Both the position numbers and the translations under genes were made by a program. The notes beneath the pieces are model-generated. The model did not search any database. It was not told the DNA's origin and saw nothing but the letters and a program-made list of their open reading frames with translations. 9,991 nucleotides of DNA from Actinomycetota bacterium (GTDB lineage: Bacteria; Actinomycetota; Humimicrobiia; Humimicrobiales; Humimicrobiaceae): contig JAFGDA010000071.1 of NCBI GenBank assembly GCA_016932375.1, forward strand, positions 1-9,991. Reading direction: 5' to 3'. Shown one piece after another: positions 1 through 6,908 of this stretch (the first letter of the stretch is position 1; each line of letters starts with the position of its first letter).

Positions 1-25
1 ATATTAAAAGAAAGGAGCCTTTTAT

Positions 26-283
26 ATGCAAATGAAAGTTGCCAAAGAACAGGTAAAGGTAAAGATAAAGACAGAATCCACGATTCTTAACGGTACAGTA
101 TATACAATGGTAAACGGCAGGCTGAGTGACTACATTACTTCTCATGTAGGAAAATTTATTCCGGTAACCGATGCTGAAGTTTATCACCTGGACAGGGAAG
201 GTAAAAAGATAAAAGGTAACGGGGTAAAAAGGGACATAGTATTTATTAATGTAGAAAAGATAGAAATGATTGAATATTTGTAA
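26..283 (+). CDS. Small hypothetical protein, 85 aa, predicted beta-rich
   Basis: I do not recognise this protein securely. It is small, soluble and without signal peptide or membrane segment. Alternating hydrophobic and charged residues suggest a compact beta fold (KVKIKTE near residues 10-17, then TILNGTVYTM). The central GRLSDYI segment (about 31-37) followed by FIPVTDAEVYHLD (about 44-56) resembles small proteins classed in Pfam as DUF6812, a recollection that needs a profile search. The ATG at 26 is preceded by GGAG at 14-17 with 8-base spacing, so the start is well supported; a second in-frame ATG lies two codons later. A thioredoxin gene follows 51 bases downstream on the same strand, which may mean co-expression but does not reveal the function. 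Confidence 0.8.
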   Translation: MQMKVAKEQVKVKIKTESTILNGTVYTMVNGRLSDYITSHVGKFIPVTDAEVYHLDREGKKIKGNGVKRDIVFINVEKIEMIEYL

Positions 284-288
284 ATTTT

Positions 289-317
289 TTGATTTATTAT
301 AGTACAAGTAATAATTA
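289..317 (+). promoter_or_regulatory. Candidate sigma-A promoter for the thioredoxin gene
   Basis: TTGATT at 289-294 and TAATTA at 312-317 are separated by 17 bases in the 51-bp gap before the thioredoxin gene. A transcript starting near 324 would begin almost at the ribosome binding site (GAAAGGA, 323-329). The area is AT-rich, so chance similarity is a real risk. Confidence 0.3.
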
Positions 318-334
318 CCATTGAAAGGAAAGAT

Positions 335-661
335 ATGTCTGATGCTATAGTGCAGGTCAATGATGCAAATTTCGAGACCGAGGTAATCAATTCAACTACG
401 CCGACACTGGTGGATTTCTGGGCAGTATGGTGCGCACCCTGCAGGATGATAACTCCTGAGCTGGAGAAGCTAAACGTGGAAAAAGGCGGGTCATTAAAGA
501 TAGCCAAACTTAATGTGGATGAAAGCAGGGAAACGGCAATTAGATACGGCATAAGCAGCATTCCGACCCTGCTTCTTTTTAAGGACGGGCAAATAGTGAA
601 GAAACTTATCGGGGCCATGTCCAAAGATAGGATCCTTAACGAGATATCGCAATTTTTATAA
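335..661 (+). CDS. trxA: Thioredoxin
   Basis: A 108-residue cytoplasmic thioredoxin, the usual length for the family. It reduces disulfides in client proteins and is itself recharged by a thioredoxin reductase not present in this window. The active site is FWAVWCAPC at 28-36, with catalytic Cys33 and Cys36. The cis-proline loop is SIPTLLLF with Pro77, and the buried Asp27 before the active-site strand is conserved. The X-X dipeptide is Ala-Pro rather than the commoner Gly-Pro; this variant occurs in functional thioredoxins and may shift redox potential slightly. The ATG follows GAAAGGA at 323-329. The gene sits between a small unassigned protein and a DUF72 gene on the same strand. Assignment to the thioredoxin family is secure; whether it is the cell's main thioredoxin cannot be told. 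Confidence 0.95.
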   Translation: MSDAIVQVNDANFETEVINSTTPTLVDFWAVWCAPCRMITPELEKLNVEKGGSLKIAKLNVDESRETAIRYGISSIPTLLLFKDGQIVKKLIGAMSKDRILNEISQFL

Positions 662-701
662 TCGGTATTTAAATATTTAATATTTAACAAATCAAAAAAT
701 A

Positions 702-1499
702 ATGGGCGCTATATTGCTGGGTACTTCAGGGTACAGCTATTCCGACTGGAAAGGCGGGTTTTACCCTGAAGGACTCAGCCAGGATGACAGGTTACAGTAT
801 TACAGCAGGACCTTCAATACCGTAGAACTGAATTTTACCTATTATACCCACCCCGGTCCGCATATATTCCAGGGGATGACGCAGAAGGTAGGTAATGGCT
901 TTATTTTCTCCCTCAAGGCACATTCATGCATAACGCATACCCGTGATTGTAAAGAGGCCGATATAATAAATTACATGAATGCTATAAAACCGCTTGCAGA
1001 CAGGGGAATGCTTGGCACGGTCCTGCTCCAGTTTCCATCGGCTTTCAGGTTTTCGCAAAACAATCTGGATTACCTGAAGAAGCTGCGCCAGGATTTTGGG
1101 GAGCTTGACCTTGCCGTGGAATTCAGGCACAACAGCTGGATAAAAGGCAAGGTTATCGATTTCATGTCGGGAAACAATCTCGGTTTTTGTAACGTGGACC
1201 AGCCGGGACTGAAAAGCCTCATCCCGCCTACTGGTATCTGTACCACGAGGACCGGGTATGTCCGTTTTCATGGAAGGAATGCGGTAAACTGGTGGAAACC
1301 TGCAAAGGCGTATATGCGCTATGATTACCTCTATTCGCAGGAAGAACTTGCCCCCTGGGTACCGCGGATAAAAAAACTAAGGGAAAACACCGACAAAACC
1401 TTTGTTTACTTTAACAATCACTATAAGGCGCAGGCTGTAAAATCAGCCCTTATATTACGCAAATTGATTGAGGACAAAGGTTTTGATTCTTCCAGCTAA
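702..1499 (+). CDS. DUF72 (YecE-like) family protein
   Basis: A 265-aa protein of the DUF72 family, predicted TIM-barrel-like and of unestablished biochemical function. Family hallmarks are visible: GTSGYSYSDWKGGFYP at 7-22, VELNFTYY at 41-48, AVEFRH with Glu140 and Arg142, YVRFHGRN at 186-193, and YFNNHY at 236-241. The conserved acidic and basic residues at strand ends suggest a nuclease- or isomerase-like active site, but that is inference. The length fits the family. The ATG at 702 puts the GTSG strand at the usual distance from the N-terminus, although no clear Shine-Dalgarno sequence precedes it (the 40-base gap is almost pure A/T), so translation may be weak or use an atypical leader. 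No transmembrane or export signal is seen. The family is secure and the function unknown. Confidence 0.93.
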   Translation: MGAILLGTSGYSYSDWKGGFYPEGLSQDDRLQYYSRTFNTVELNFTYYTHPGPHIFQGMTQKVGNGFIFSLKAHSCITHTRDCKEADIINYMNAIKPLADRGMLGTVLLQFPSAFRFSQNNLDYLKKLRQDFGELDLAVEFRHNSWIKGKVIDFMSGNNLGFCNVDQPGLKSLIPPTGICTTRTGYVRFHGRNAVNWWKPAKAYMRYDYLYSQEELAPWVPRIKKLRENTDKTFVYFNNHYKAQAVKSALILRKLIEDKGFDSSS

Positions 1500-1589
1500 A
1501 GTTAAAAAGTTTGTGGCCTGAATGCAGGGATTAATAAAAAGCATGCAACATAAAAACGATATGCCGCGGAATATCCAGGAACGCCTATT

Positions 1590-1617
1590 TTGATACTTCA
1601 CAAAAACATGCTAATTA
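1590..1617 (+). promoter_or_regulatory. Candidate promoter upstream of ileS
   Basis: The 201-bp gap before ileS contains TTGATA (1590-1595) and, 16 bases later, TAATTA (1612-1617) with an upstream TG (1609-1610) as in extended -10 elements. A perfect TATAAT also occurs at 1666-1671 but has no convincing -35 partner. No T-box leader is evident: I find no AGGGTGGNACCGCG antiterminator motif and no terminator hairpin, so ileS does not appear to be controlled by uncharged tRNA-Ile through a T-box. Confidence 0.3.
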
Positions 1618-1700
1618 TATAAAATCTAAAAGATAGTTTTCCGGGCAGTTTATTCCGGATAATATTATAATCAGTTTTATTACTGGATATGGAATAGGAC

Positions 1701-4700
1701 ATGTTTAAGAAGGTAAACAGCAGGGTAGACCTGGTAAAGCTTGAAGAAGATATCCTAAAATTCTGGAAAGAGAAGGATATTTTTGCAAAGACCCTCAGGA
1801 AAACAGAGGGCGGAAAGCGTTTCGTCTTTTATGAGGGCCCCCCCACAGCAAATGGCGCCCCGGGAGTCCATCATGTTCTTTCAAGGGTATACAAGGACAT
1901 ATTCCCGCGTTATAAGACGATGAAGGGGTATTATGTATCGCGAAAGGCTGGCTGGGATACACATGGGCTTCCTGTCGAGCTTGAGATTGAAAAGAAACTG
2001 GGCATAAACTCAAAAAAAGAAATAGAAAAGATCGGCATAGAGGAATTCAACAGGCTTTGCAGGGAAAGTGTAATGAGCTATGAAGGTGAATGGAAAAAAA
2101 TGACCGAGCGTATCGGTTTCTGGCTGGATATGGATAATGCATATTTCACCTTTACAAATGAATATATCGAGACCGTCTGGTGGATACTCAAGACAATATG
2201 GGACAGGGGCCTTCTGTATGAGGGTTATAAGATTGTGCCCTACTGCCCCCGCTGCGGCACCCCGCTGTCATCACACGAGATAGCGCAGGGTTACAAGGAA
2301 GTCGAGGATCTTTCGGTGATACTGAAATTTCCCCATGCCGAAAAGGCGAACACCTATTTCCTGGTCTGGACGACAACGCCCTGGACATTGATTTCAAATG
2401 TTGCAGCAGCCATAAGCCCGGATTCAACCTATGTCGAGGTGGAATATGAGGGGCAGAACCTGATACTTGCAGAAGACCTGATGGAAAGTGTCCTGAGGGG
2501 GAGCAAAATTTCCGGGGCTGCAGATGGTATGGGTGACCGGAAAGGTGGATCTTCAAAAATAGACGGGCAGGACGATAAAGGCAAACCGCCTTACAGTATT
2601 ATAAAAAGATACCACGGAAGGGAACTCGTAACAACTCCATATCTCCCGGTATATGATTATGTAAATGAAGATAAAAAAGCGGAAAGCAACACATTCCGTT
2701 TGATTGCCGCGGACTTCGTCTCAACTGAAGAAGGTACTGGAATAGTCCATATGGCCCCTGCTTTTGGTGAGGATGACATGAATGCAGGCAGGGAAAACGG
2801 GCTTCCGGTAGTGCAGATGGTTGATGAGGAAGGAAAATTCAGGGCGGAAGTTGATAAATTCGCAGGTATGGCTACTGAAGAAGCGAACCCCCTTATTATA
2901 GAGGACTTAAAAGAAAGGGGACTCCTGTTTGAGGTCGTAAAGTTAAAGCATTCATATCCCTTCTGCTGGAGATGTGATACAAGGCTCATGTATTATGCAA
3001 AAAAAAGCTGGTATATAAAGACATCAGCGATAAAGGAGGATCTCCTTGCTTCAAACGAGGGAGTAAACTGGTATCCGGAGCATATAAAATACGGCCGTTT
3101 TGGCAACTGGCTTGAAAACAATGTTGACTGGGCCCTTACCCGTGAGAGGTTCTGGGGAACCCCTCTTCCGGTATGGGAGGATGAAGCCGGCCACAAGGTA
3201 TGCATCGGAAGCATTGAAGAACTCAGGGAAAAAGGATTAAATGTCCCGGAAGACATGGACCTCCACAGGCCATTTGTTGATGAAATAGTGATAAAATGCG
3301 ACAGGTGCGGACGTGAAATGAAAAGGGTTACCGACCTCATAGATGTTTGGTTCGACTCCGGTTCAATGCCTTTCGCCCAGTATCATTATCCTTTCGAAAA
3401 CAAAAAGCTTTTTAAAGAGAGCTACCCGGCAGATTTCATATGCGAGGCCATAGACCAGACAAGGGGATGGTTTTACACGATGCTTGCCATATCAACGCTG
3501 CTTTTCCACAAATCAAGCTTTAAAAATGTTCTTGTGCTGGGGCTCATAAATGATGAAACCGGGCAGAAGATGTCCAAGTCCAGGGGGAATGTGGTAAAGC
3601 CCTGGGATGTGTTAAACAAGCAGGGTGCCGATGCACTGAGATGGTACTTCTTTACAGGGGTCTCACCATGGGTTCCAAAAAATTTTTCATTTAAAGCCAT
3701 AGATGAGGTCATAAGGAAGTTTATCCTGACACTCTGGAACACATATTCCTTCTTTGTGATTTATGCCAATATAGACAGTTTTGATCCACGCGCTCACGAC
3801 ATACCGCCAGCAGACAGGCCTGAGATAGACCGCTGGATAATATCTGAGCTCAACAGGACAGTATTATCAGTAAACAGGCTTATGGACGGATTTAATGTCA
3901 CCGAGAGCGGGAGGCTCATACAGGATTTCGTGGACATTCTTTCAAACTGGTATGTAAGGAGGAGCAGGAGAAGGTTCTGGAAAAGCGAGGAGGACCAGGA
4001 CAAGATAAGCGCTTATCTTACCCTGTATGAATGCCTGATGAGCGTGGCCTGCCTTTGCGCTCCCTTTATACCTTTTATAAGTGAAGCCATCTACCAGAAC
4101 CTTTCAGCAGGGGAGAGACAGGGGATGGAGAGCGTTCACCTAAAATCTTACCCGCAAGCGGACGAGAATCTTATTGACAGCGGCCTGATTTTTAAAATGG
4201 ACACTGCCCGCAGGGTTGTTGGTCTGGGGAGGTCCATAAGGAGCAGGATAAATATAAAAATAAGGCAGCCGCTCCAGAAGGTTATCATTTATTTTGACGA
4301 CCCGGATGGAAAAAGGAAAGAAGCGATAGAGCATTTTAAGGACATTATAAAAAGCGAGCTCAACATCAGGGAAATAGAATTTACAAAGGATCCCGGTGAG
4401 CTTGTGACCTATGACATAAAGCCGAACCTTGTTTTGGTCGGTAAAAAATACGGACCGCTTATCCCGGAAATAAGGAAAGCCCTCGAAAGTTCTAATGGTG
4501 CGTTGGTGGCGGATAAGGTAAAAAACGGGAAAAAAGTAGGTCTTACCATAAATGGCAGCCAGGTCGAGCTTGAACCCGGGGAGCTGCTGGTAAACATAAA
4601 TGCGCGTGAAGGATTCGGGTCGGAAAGCGATGGAGAATTTACCGTAGGATTGCTAACTGAAATAACCCCGGAGCTTGCCGGGGAAGGCTTTGCAAGGGAG

Positions 4701-4946
4701 CTGGTGCACCAGATACAGAATTTCAGGAAGGAAGCAGGTTTTGAGATAGAAAATACGATAAGCACCGCAATCGAGGCAGGCAGGGAAGAAATGGCAATAA
4801 TAGATAAGTTCAGGGACTATATATCAAAAGAAACCCTTTCAAGGAAGCTTGGCACGGATTTTTCCGATGGCATGTCTGTGTATGAAGCAAAGGTCAACGG
4901 GAAAACATTCAGGGTTGGCATAAAGGTAACAGGGAGCATAGTATGA
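1701..4946 (+). CDS. ileS: Isoleucyl-tRNA synthetase, long variant-HIGH (IleRS2-like) type
   Basis: A class I aminoacyl-tRNA synthetase of 1081 residues that charges tRNA-Ile with isoleucine in the cytoplasm. The Rossmann signature is PPTANG (47-52) followed by GVHH (55-58), a variant of HIGH seen in the eukaryote-like IleRS group. KMSKS is exact at 623-627. The CP1 editing domain has WTTTPWTL from Trp223 and HMAPAFGEDD at 350-359, with the acidic residues used for deacylating misacylated tRNA. Cysteine pairs at 182/185, 422/425 and 533/536 look like zinc ligands. The C-terminal part (from about 880) has the long extension of this class, with GFARELVHQIQ and a following RKEAG. A Gly/Asp/Lys-rich insertion occupies about 267-297. 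The ribosome binding site is weak (GGAATAGGA just before ATG 1701). The stop overlaps lspA by four bases. IleRS2 enzymes are often mupirocin-insensitive; this was not tested here. Confidence 0.97.
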   Translation: MFKKVNSRVDLVKLEEDILKFWKEKDIFAKTLRKTEGGKRFVFYEGPPTANGAPGVHHVLSRVYKDIFPRYKTMKGYYVSRKAGWDTHGLPVELEIEKKLGINSKKEIEKIGIEEFNRLCRESVMSYEGEWKKMTERIGFWLDMDNAYFTFTNEYIETVWWILKTIWDRGLLYEGYKIVPYCPRCGTPLSSHEIAQGYKEVEDLSVILKFPHAEKANTYFLVWTTTPWTLISNVAAAISPDSTYVEVEYEGQNLILAEDLMESVLRGSKISGAADGMGDRKGGSSKIDGQDDKGKPPYSIIKRYHGRELVTTPYLPVYDYVNEDKKAESNTFRLIAADFVSTEEGTGIVHMAPAFGEDDMNAGRENGLPVVQMVDEEGKFRAEVDKFAGMATEEANPLIIEDLKERGLLFEVVKLKHSYPFCWRCDTRLMYYAKKSWYIKTSAIKEDLLASNEGVNWYPEHIKYGRFGNWLENNVDWALTRERFWGTPLPVWEDEAGHKVCIGSIEELREKGLNVPEDMDLHRPFVDEIVIKCDRCGREMKRVTDLIDVWFDSGSMPFAQYHYPFENKKLFKESYPADFICEAIDQTRGWFYTMLAISTLLFHKSSFKNVLVLGLINDETGQKMSKSRGNVVKPWDVLNKQGADALRWYFFTGVSPWVPKNFSFKAIDEVIRKFILTLWNTYSFFVIYANIDSFDPRAHDIPPADRPEIDRWIISELNRTVLSVNRLMDGFNVTESGRLIQDFVDILSNWYVRRSRRRFWKSEEDQDKISAYLTLYECLMSVACLCAPFIPFISEAIYQNLSAGERQGMESVHLKSYPQADENLIDSGLIFKMDTARRVVGLGRSIRSRINIKIRQPLQKVIIYFDDPDGKRKEAIEHFKDIIKSELNIREIEFTKDPGELVTYDIKPNLVLVGKKYGPLIPEIRKALESSNGALVADKVKNGKKVGLTINGSQVELEPGELLVNINAREGFGSESDGEFTVGLLTEITPELAGEGFARELVHQIQNFRKEAGFEIENTISTAIEAGREEMAIIDKFRDYISKETLSRKLGTDFSDGMSVYEAKVNGKTFRVGIKVTGSIV

Positions 4947-5443
4947 TCAGCCGGAAAGGAAGGAATGCTCTTCTTACGGTTTATTTTTTATTTACTGCTG
5001 TATGCGTGCTTATTGCGGACCAGGTCAGCAAGCATTTTGTGATCCAGAGGCTCCCGGAAAATACATCAATACAATTGATACCGCGAGTTTTAAGCATAAC
5101 CCATATTACCAATACAGGGGCAGCATTCGGTATTTTCCAGGACTATACCCGTGTCCTGATAGTGATATCTTCTGTAGCGATAGTGCTCATTATAGTACTG
5201 AAATTGCTTATGAATCTCGATTCAGTCTTCTATAACATATCCCTCGGCTTTGTCCTTGGAGGGGCACTCGGGAACCTTGTGGACCGTTATTTTGTGGGCA
5301 GGGTGGTGGATTTTATCAGCCTGAGCTTTTTCGGGCCAATTTTCAATGTGGCGGACAGCTTTATTCTAATCGGATTTTGCATTATCATAGTACTCATACT
5401 TAAAGAATATTTAAGAAGGGGAAAACCCGGGGGAGTTGAGTAA
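4943..5443 (+). CDS. lspA: Lipoprotein signal peptidase (signal peptidase II)
   Basis: An integral membrane aspartic protease of 166 residues that removes signal peptides from lipid-modified prolipoproteins at the cytoplasmic membrane. Four hydrophobic segments are visible, at about 10-28, 69-90, 97-113 and 133-153. Family motifs are complete: ADQVSK with Asp26, NTGAAFGIF (57-65), GALGNLVDR with Asp114, VVDF with Asp123, and FNVADS with Asp138. Asp123 and Asp138 correspond to the known catalytic pair. The ATG overlaps the ileS stop in an ATGA arrangement, with AGGGAG at 4931-4936 as ribosome binding site, which implies translational coupling. The 3' end overlaps the next gene by 8 bases. The ileS-lspA-rluD order is widespread in bacteria and supports the assignment. 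Confidence 0.97.
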   Translation: MISRKGRNALLTVYFLFTAVCVLIADQVSKHFVIQRLPENTSIQLIPRVLSITHITNTGAAFGIFQDYTRVLIVISSVAIVLIIVLKLLMNLDSVFYNISLGFVLGGALGNLVDRYFVGRVVDFISLSFFGPIFNVADSFILIGFCIIIVLILKEYLRRGKPGGVE

Positions 5444-6392
5444 AAAAGAAACCGGCGGTTCATTTTTTAAGGTAGGGCCCGAAAGCTCGGGCCTGAGGAT
5501 AGACAGGTTCCTGTCCGGAAACCTGAATGAGATATCAAGGAGCAGGATCCAGAAACTTATATCTGAAGGTGAAATCAGGGTAAACGGGGTTGCCGTAAGC
5601 AAGCATCACAGGCTCTCCGGAGGCGAAAAAATAGAAATAGGGGATCTCAGCGGCAACCTTTTACAGGGCAAAGTAATTCCGGAGGATATTGAACTTAAAG
5701 TTGTCTATGAAGATGACAATATCCTGGTTATTTCCAAAGAAGCAGGGATGCTTACACACCCATGTCCCGGTAAGAATAGCCACACACTTGTAAATGCCCT
5801 CCTTCACAGGTGCATGGAGCTGTCAAAACTTTCAGGGGAAGAAAGGGCCGGGATAGTCCACCGTCTTGACAGGGATACTTCGGGACTTCTAATTACTGCC
5901 AAAAATGACAGGGTTCACCATAAACTATCACAGCTTTTTTCAGGGAGAAAAATAAAAAAGACCTACAGCGCCCTTGCAACCGGAAACTTTCCGGAAGAGC
6001 AGGGAAGAATAGAACTTCCTCTCGGGCGTTCAAGGATGGACCGCCGGAAGATGGCCGTATCAGTTGACAGGGGCAGGGAAGCTGTGACCTGGTTTGAAGT
6101 TGTGGAAAAATTCAAAGGGGCAACACTCCTGGACGTGCATCCCCAAACCGGAAGAACCCACCAGATAAGGGTCCACCTGAGCTATATAGGCCATCCTGTT
6201 GTAGGGGATGAAGTATATGGAAACAAGGAATCACAAAAAATTGCGGAGGTCGCAGGACTTGAAAGGCAGTTCCTGCATGCGAGGAAAATCGAGTTCATAC
6301 ACCCTGTTACAGGAAAAAATATGGTGCTGGAGGATGATCTTCCGCAGGACCTTAAGCTGGCGCTTGATAATCTAAGGAAAGAAAGTGCATGA
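5436..6392 (+). CDS. rluD: RluD-family 23S rRNA pseudouridine synthase
   Basis: A 318-aa RluA/RluD-family enzyme expected to isomerise uridines to pseudouridine in large-subunit rRNA. An S4 RNA-binding domain occupies about 18-75 (LRIDRFL, then SRSRIQKLISEGEIRVNG). The catalytic domain carries IVHRLDRDTSGLL with catalytic Asp145 in HRLD, the strand starting YEDDNILVISKEAGM, and the family C-terminal motif HPQTGRTHQIRVHL. The start is TTG at 5436, overlapping the lspA stop: an in-frame stop at 5412 leaves no other start upstream, and the S4 domain begins within 20 residues. The best ribosome binding sequence is unclear, because GGGGGAG (5429-5435) abuts the start and AGAAGGGG (5414-5421) is 14 bases away, so coupling from lspA is likely. 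The exact target uridines cannot be read from sequence, so RluD rather than another paralogue is probable, not certain. Confidence 0.93.
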   Translation: MSKKETGGSFFKVGPESSGLRIDRFLSGNLNEISRSRIQKLISEGEIRVNGVAVSKHHRLSGGEKIEIGDLSGNLLQGKVIPEDIELKVVYEDDNILVISKEAGMLTHPCPGKNSHTLVNALLHRCMELSKLSGEERAGIVHRLDRDTSGLLITAKNDRVHHKLSQLFSGRKIKKTYSALATGNFPEEQGRIELPLGRSRMDRRKMAVSVDRGREAVTWFEVVEKFKGATLLDVHPQTGRTHQIRVHLSYIGHPVVGDEVYGNKESQKIAEVAGLERQFLHARKIEFIHPVTGKNMVLEDDLPQDLKLALDNLRKESA

Positions 6393-6428
6393 TACCGAAG
6401 AGGTGTCAAGGCATAAAGGAAAGCAGGG

Positions 6429-6457
6429 TTAACTTTATATTAATTTTGATTTATTAT
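6429..6457 (+). promoter_or_regulatory. Candidate promoter for the DUF211 gene
   Basis: TTAACT (6429-6434) and TATTAT (6452-6457) are spaced by exactly 17 bases in the 84-bp gap after rluD. The predicted transcript start near 6464 leaves only about 13 bases before the TTG start, with the ribosome binding site at the very 5' end. It would make the DUF211 gene separable from the ileS-lspA-rluD operon. Confidence 0.4.
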
Positions 6458-6462
6458 TTTAA

Positions 6463-6470
6463 AGAGGTGA
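6463..6470 (+). promoter_or_regulatory. Ribosome binding site deciding the TTG start of the DUF211 gene
   Basis: AGAGGTGA lies 6 bases before TTG 6477. It fixes the start at a non-ATG codon and gives the N-terminus MANIRRIVLDVLKPH expected for the family. Confidence 0.85.
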
Positions 6471-6476
6471 AATTAA

Positions 6477-6764
6477 TTGGCAAATATAAGAAGGATAGTA
6501 CTGGATGTCTTGAAGCCCCATTCTCCAGGCATACTGGAGATGGCCAGGCAGCTTGCTGATCTTAATGGTGTGGACGGTGTCGATATTTCCCTTATCGAAA
6601 TGGACCAGAAGGTTGAAAACGTAAAGATAACCTGTGAAGGTGAGTCAATAGACTATGACAGGGTAGAAGATGTAATAAGGGCAAATGGGGGCTCTATCCA
6701 CAGCCTGGATAAGATATCTGTTGGTACAAGCATGATAGAGGAAGCAACCACCCACCAGGATTAA
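6477..6764 (+). CDS. DUF211 family protein
   Basis: A 95-residue protein of the DUF211 (COG1888) family, small ferredoxin-like alpha/beta proteins known mostly from archaea and found in some bacteria. The N-terminal strand IRRIVLDVLKPH (4-15) is the family signature. It is followed by a helix (ILEMARQLADL) and the strand-rich stretch VDGVDISLIEMDQKVENVKITCEG, then a second helix (YDRVEDVIRANGGSIHSLDKI) and a short tail. This is an ACT/ferredoxin-like beta-alpha-beta arrangement, which suggests ligand or metal binding or oligomerisation, but no function is established. Translation starts at TTG with a strong AGAGGTGA site. The gene has its own probable promoter and no clear terminator after it. 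The gene downstream is on the opposite strand, so this is the last gene of the + strand block. Family assignment is confident; role unknown. Confidence 0.88.
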   Translation: MANIRRIVLDVLKPHSPGILEMARQLADLNGVDGVDISLIEMDQKVENVKITCEGESIDYDRVEDVIRANGGSIHSLDKISVGTSMIEEATTHQD

Positions 6765-6837
6765 GCTTCTGGTGCCATTAAAACGCTCCTAACAGAATAG
6801 TTCAATCTTGTAAGGAATTACGGTATGGGGAATTGAT

Positions 6838-6900
6838 AGCTTATCATTTAAGCTTATAACGTTAAATTTCGTATAATGAAAAGATAGCGCTGATAAGGAG
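6838..6900 (+). other. Expression-signal-like cluster without an ORF, at the 3' end of lacI
   Basis: In the 144-bp convergent gap I see a 6-bp inverted repeat (AGCTTA 6838-6843 and TAAGCT 6849-6854), a CG-centred palindrome TAACGTTA (6857-6864), TATAAT (6872-6877) and AAGGAG (6895-6900), all in + orientation. No start codon or reading frame follows; the sequence runs straight into the end of the minus-strand lacI gene. The inverted repeat lacks a T-tract and is not a convincing terminator. It may be the remnant of a displaced gene start, or coincidence. Confidence 0.3.
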
Positions 6901-6908
6901 AAAATAGT

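Noticed and set aside
184..690. A 168-codon open frame on the minus strand across the first two genes
   Set aside because: It is antisense to a clear thioredoxin gene with ribosome binding site and active-site motif; its translation has low-complexity Ser/Leu/Ile runs and no recognisable family.
1500..1700. T-box leader for ileS
   Set aside because: No T-box consensus or terminator/antiterminator pair could be found in the 201-bp gap.
2188..4765. Several minus-strand open frames of 64-122 codons inside ileS
   Set aside because: They lie antisense to a strongly conserved synthetase whose motifs are continuous; their Pro/Ser-rich translations are typical shadow frames.
5002..5235. A 77-codon + strand frame overlapping lspA
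   Set aside because: It is out of frame with lspA, has no ribosome binding site, and lspA shows all catalytic motifs through this stretch.
6855..6869. A third operator for the LacI-family repressor
   Set aside because: It shares only the central AACGTT with the two good operators, and the outer bases do not match; it is reported only as part of the orphan signal cluster.
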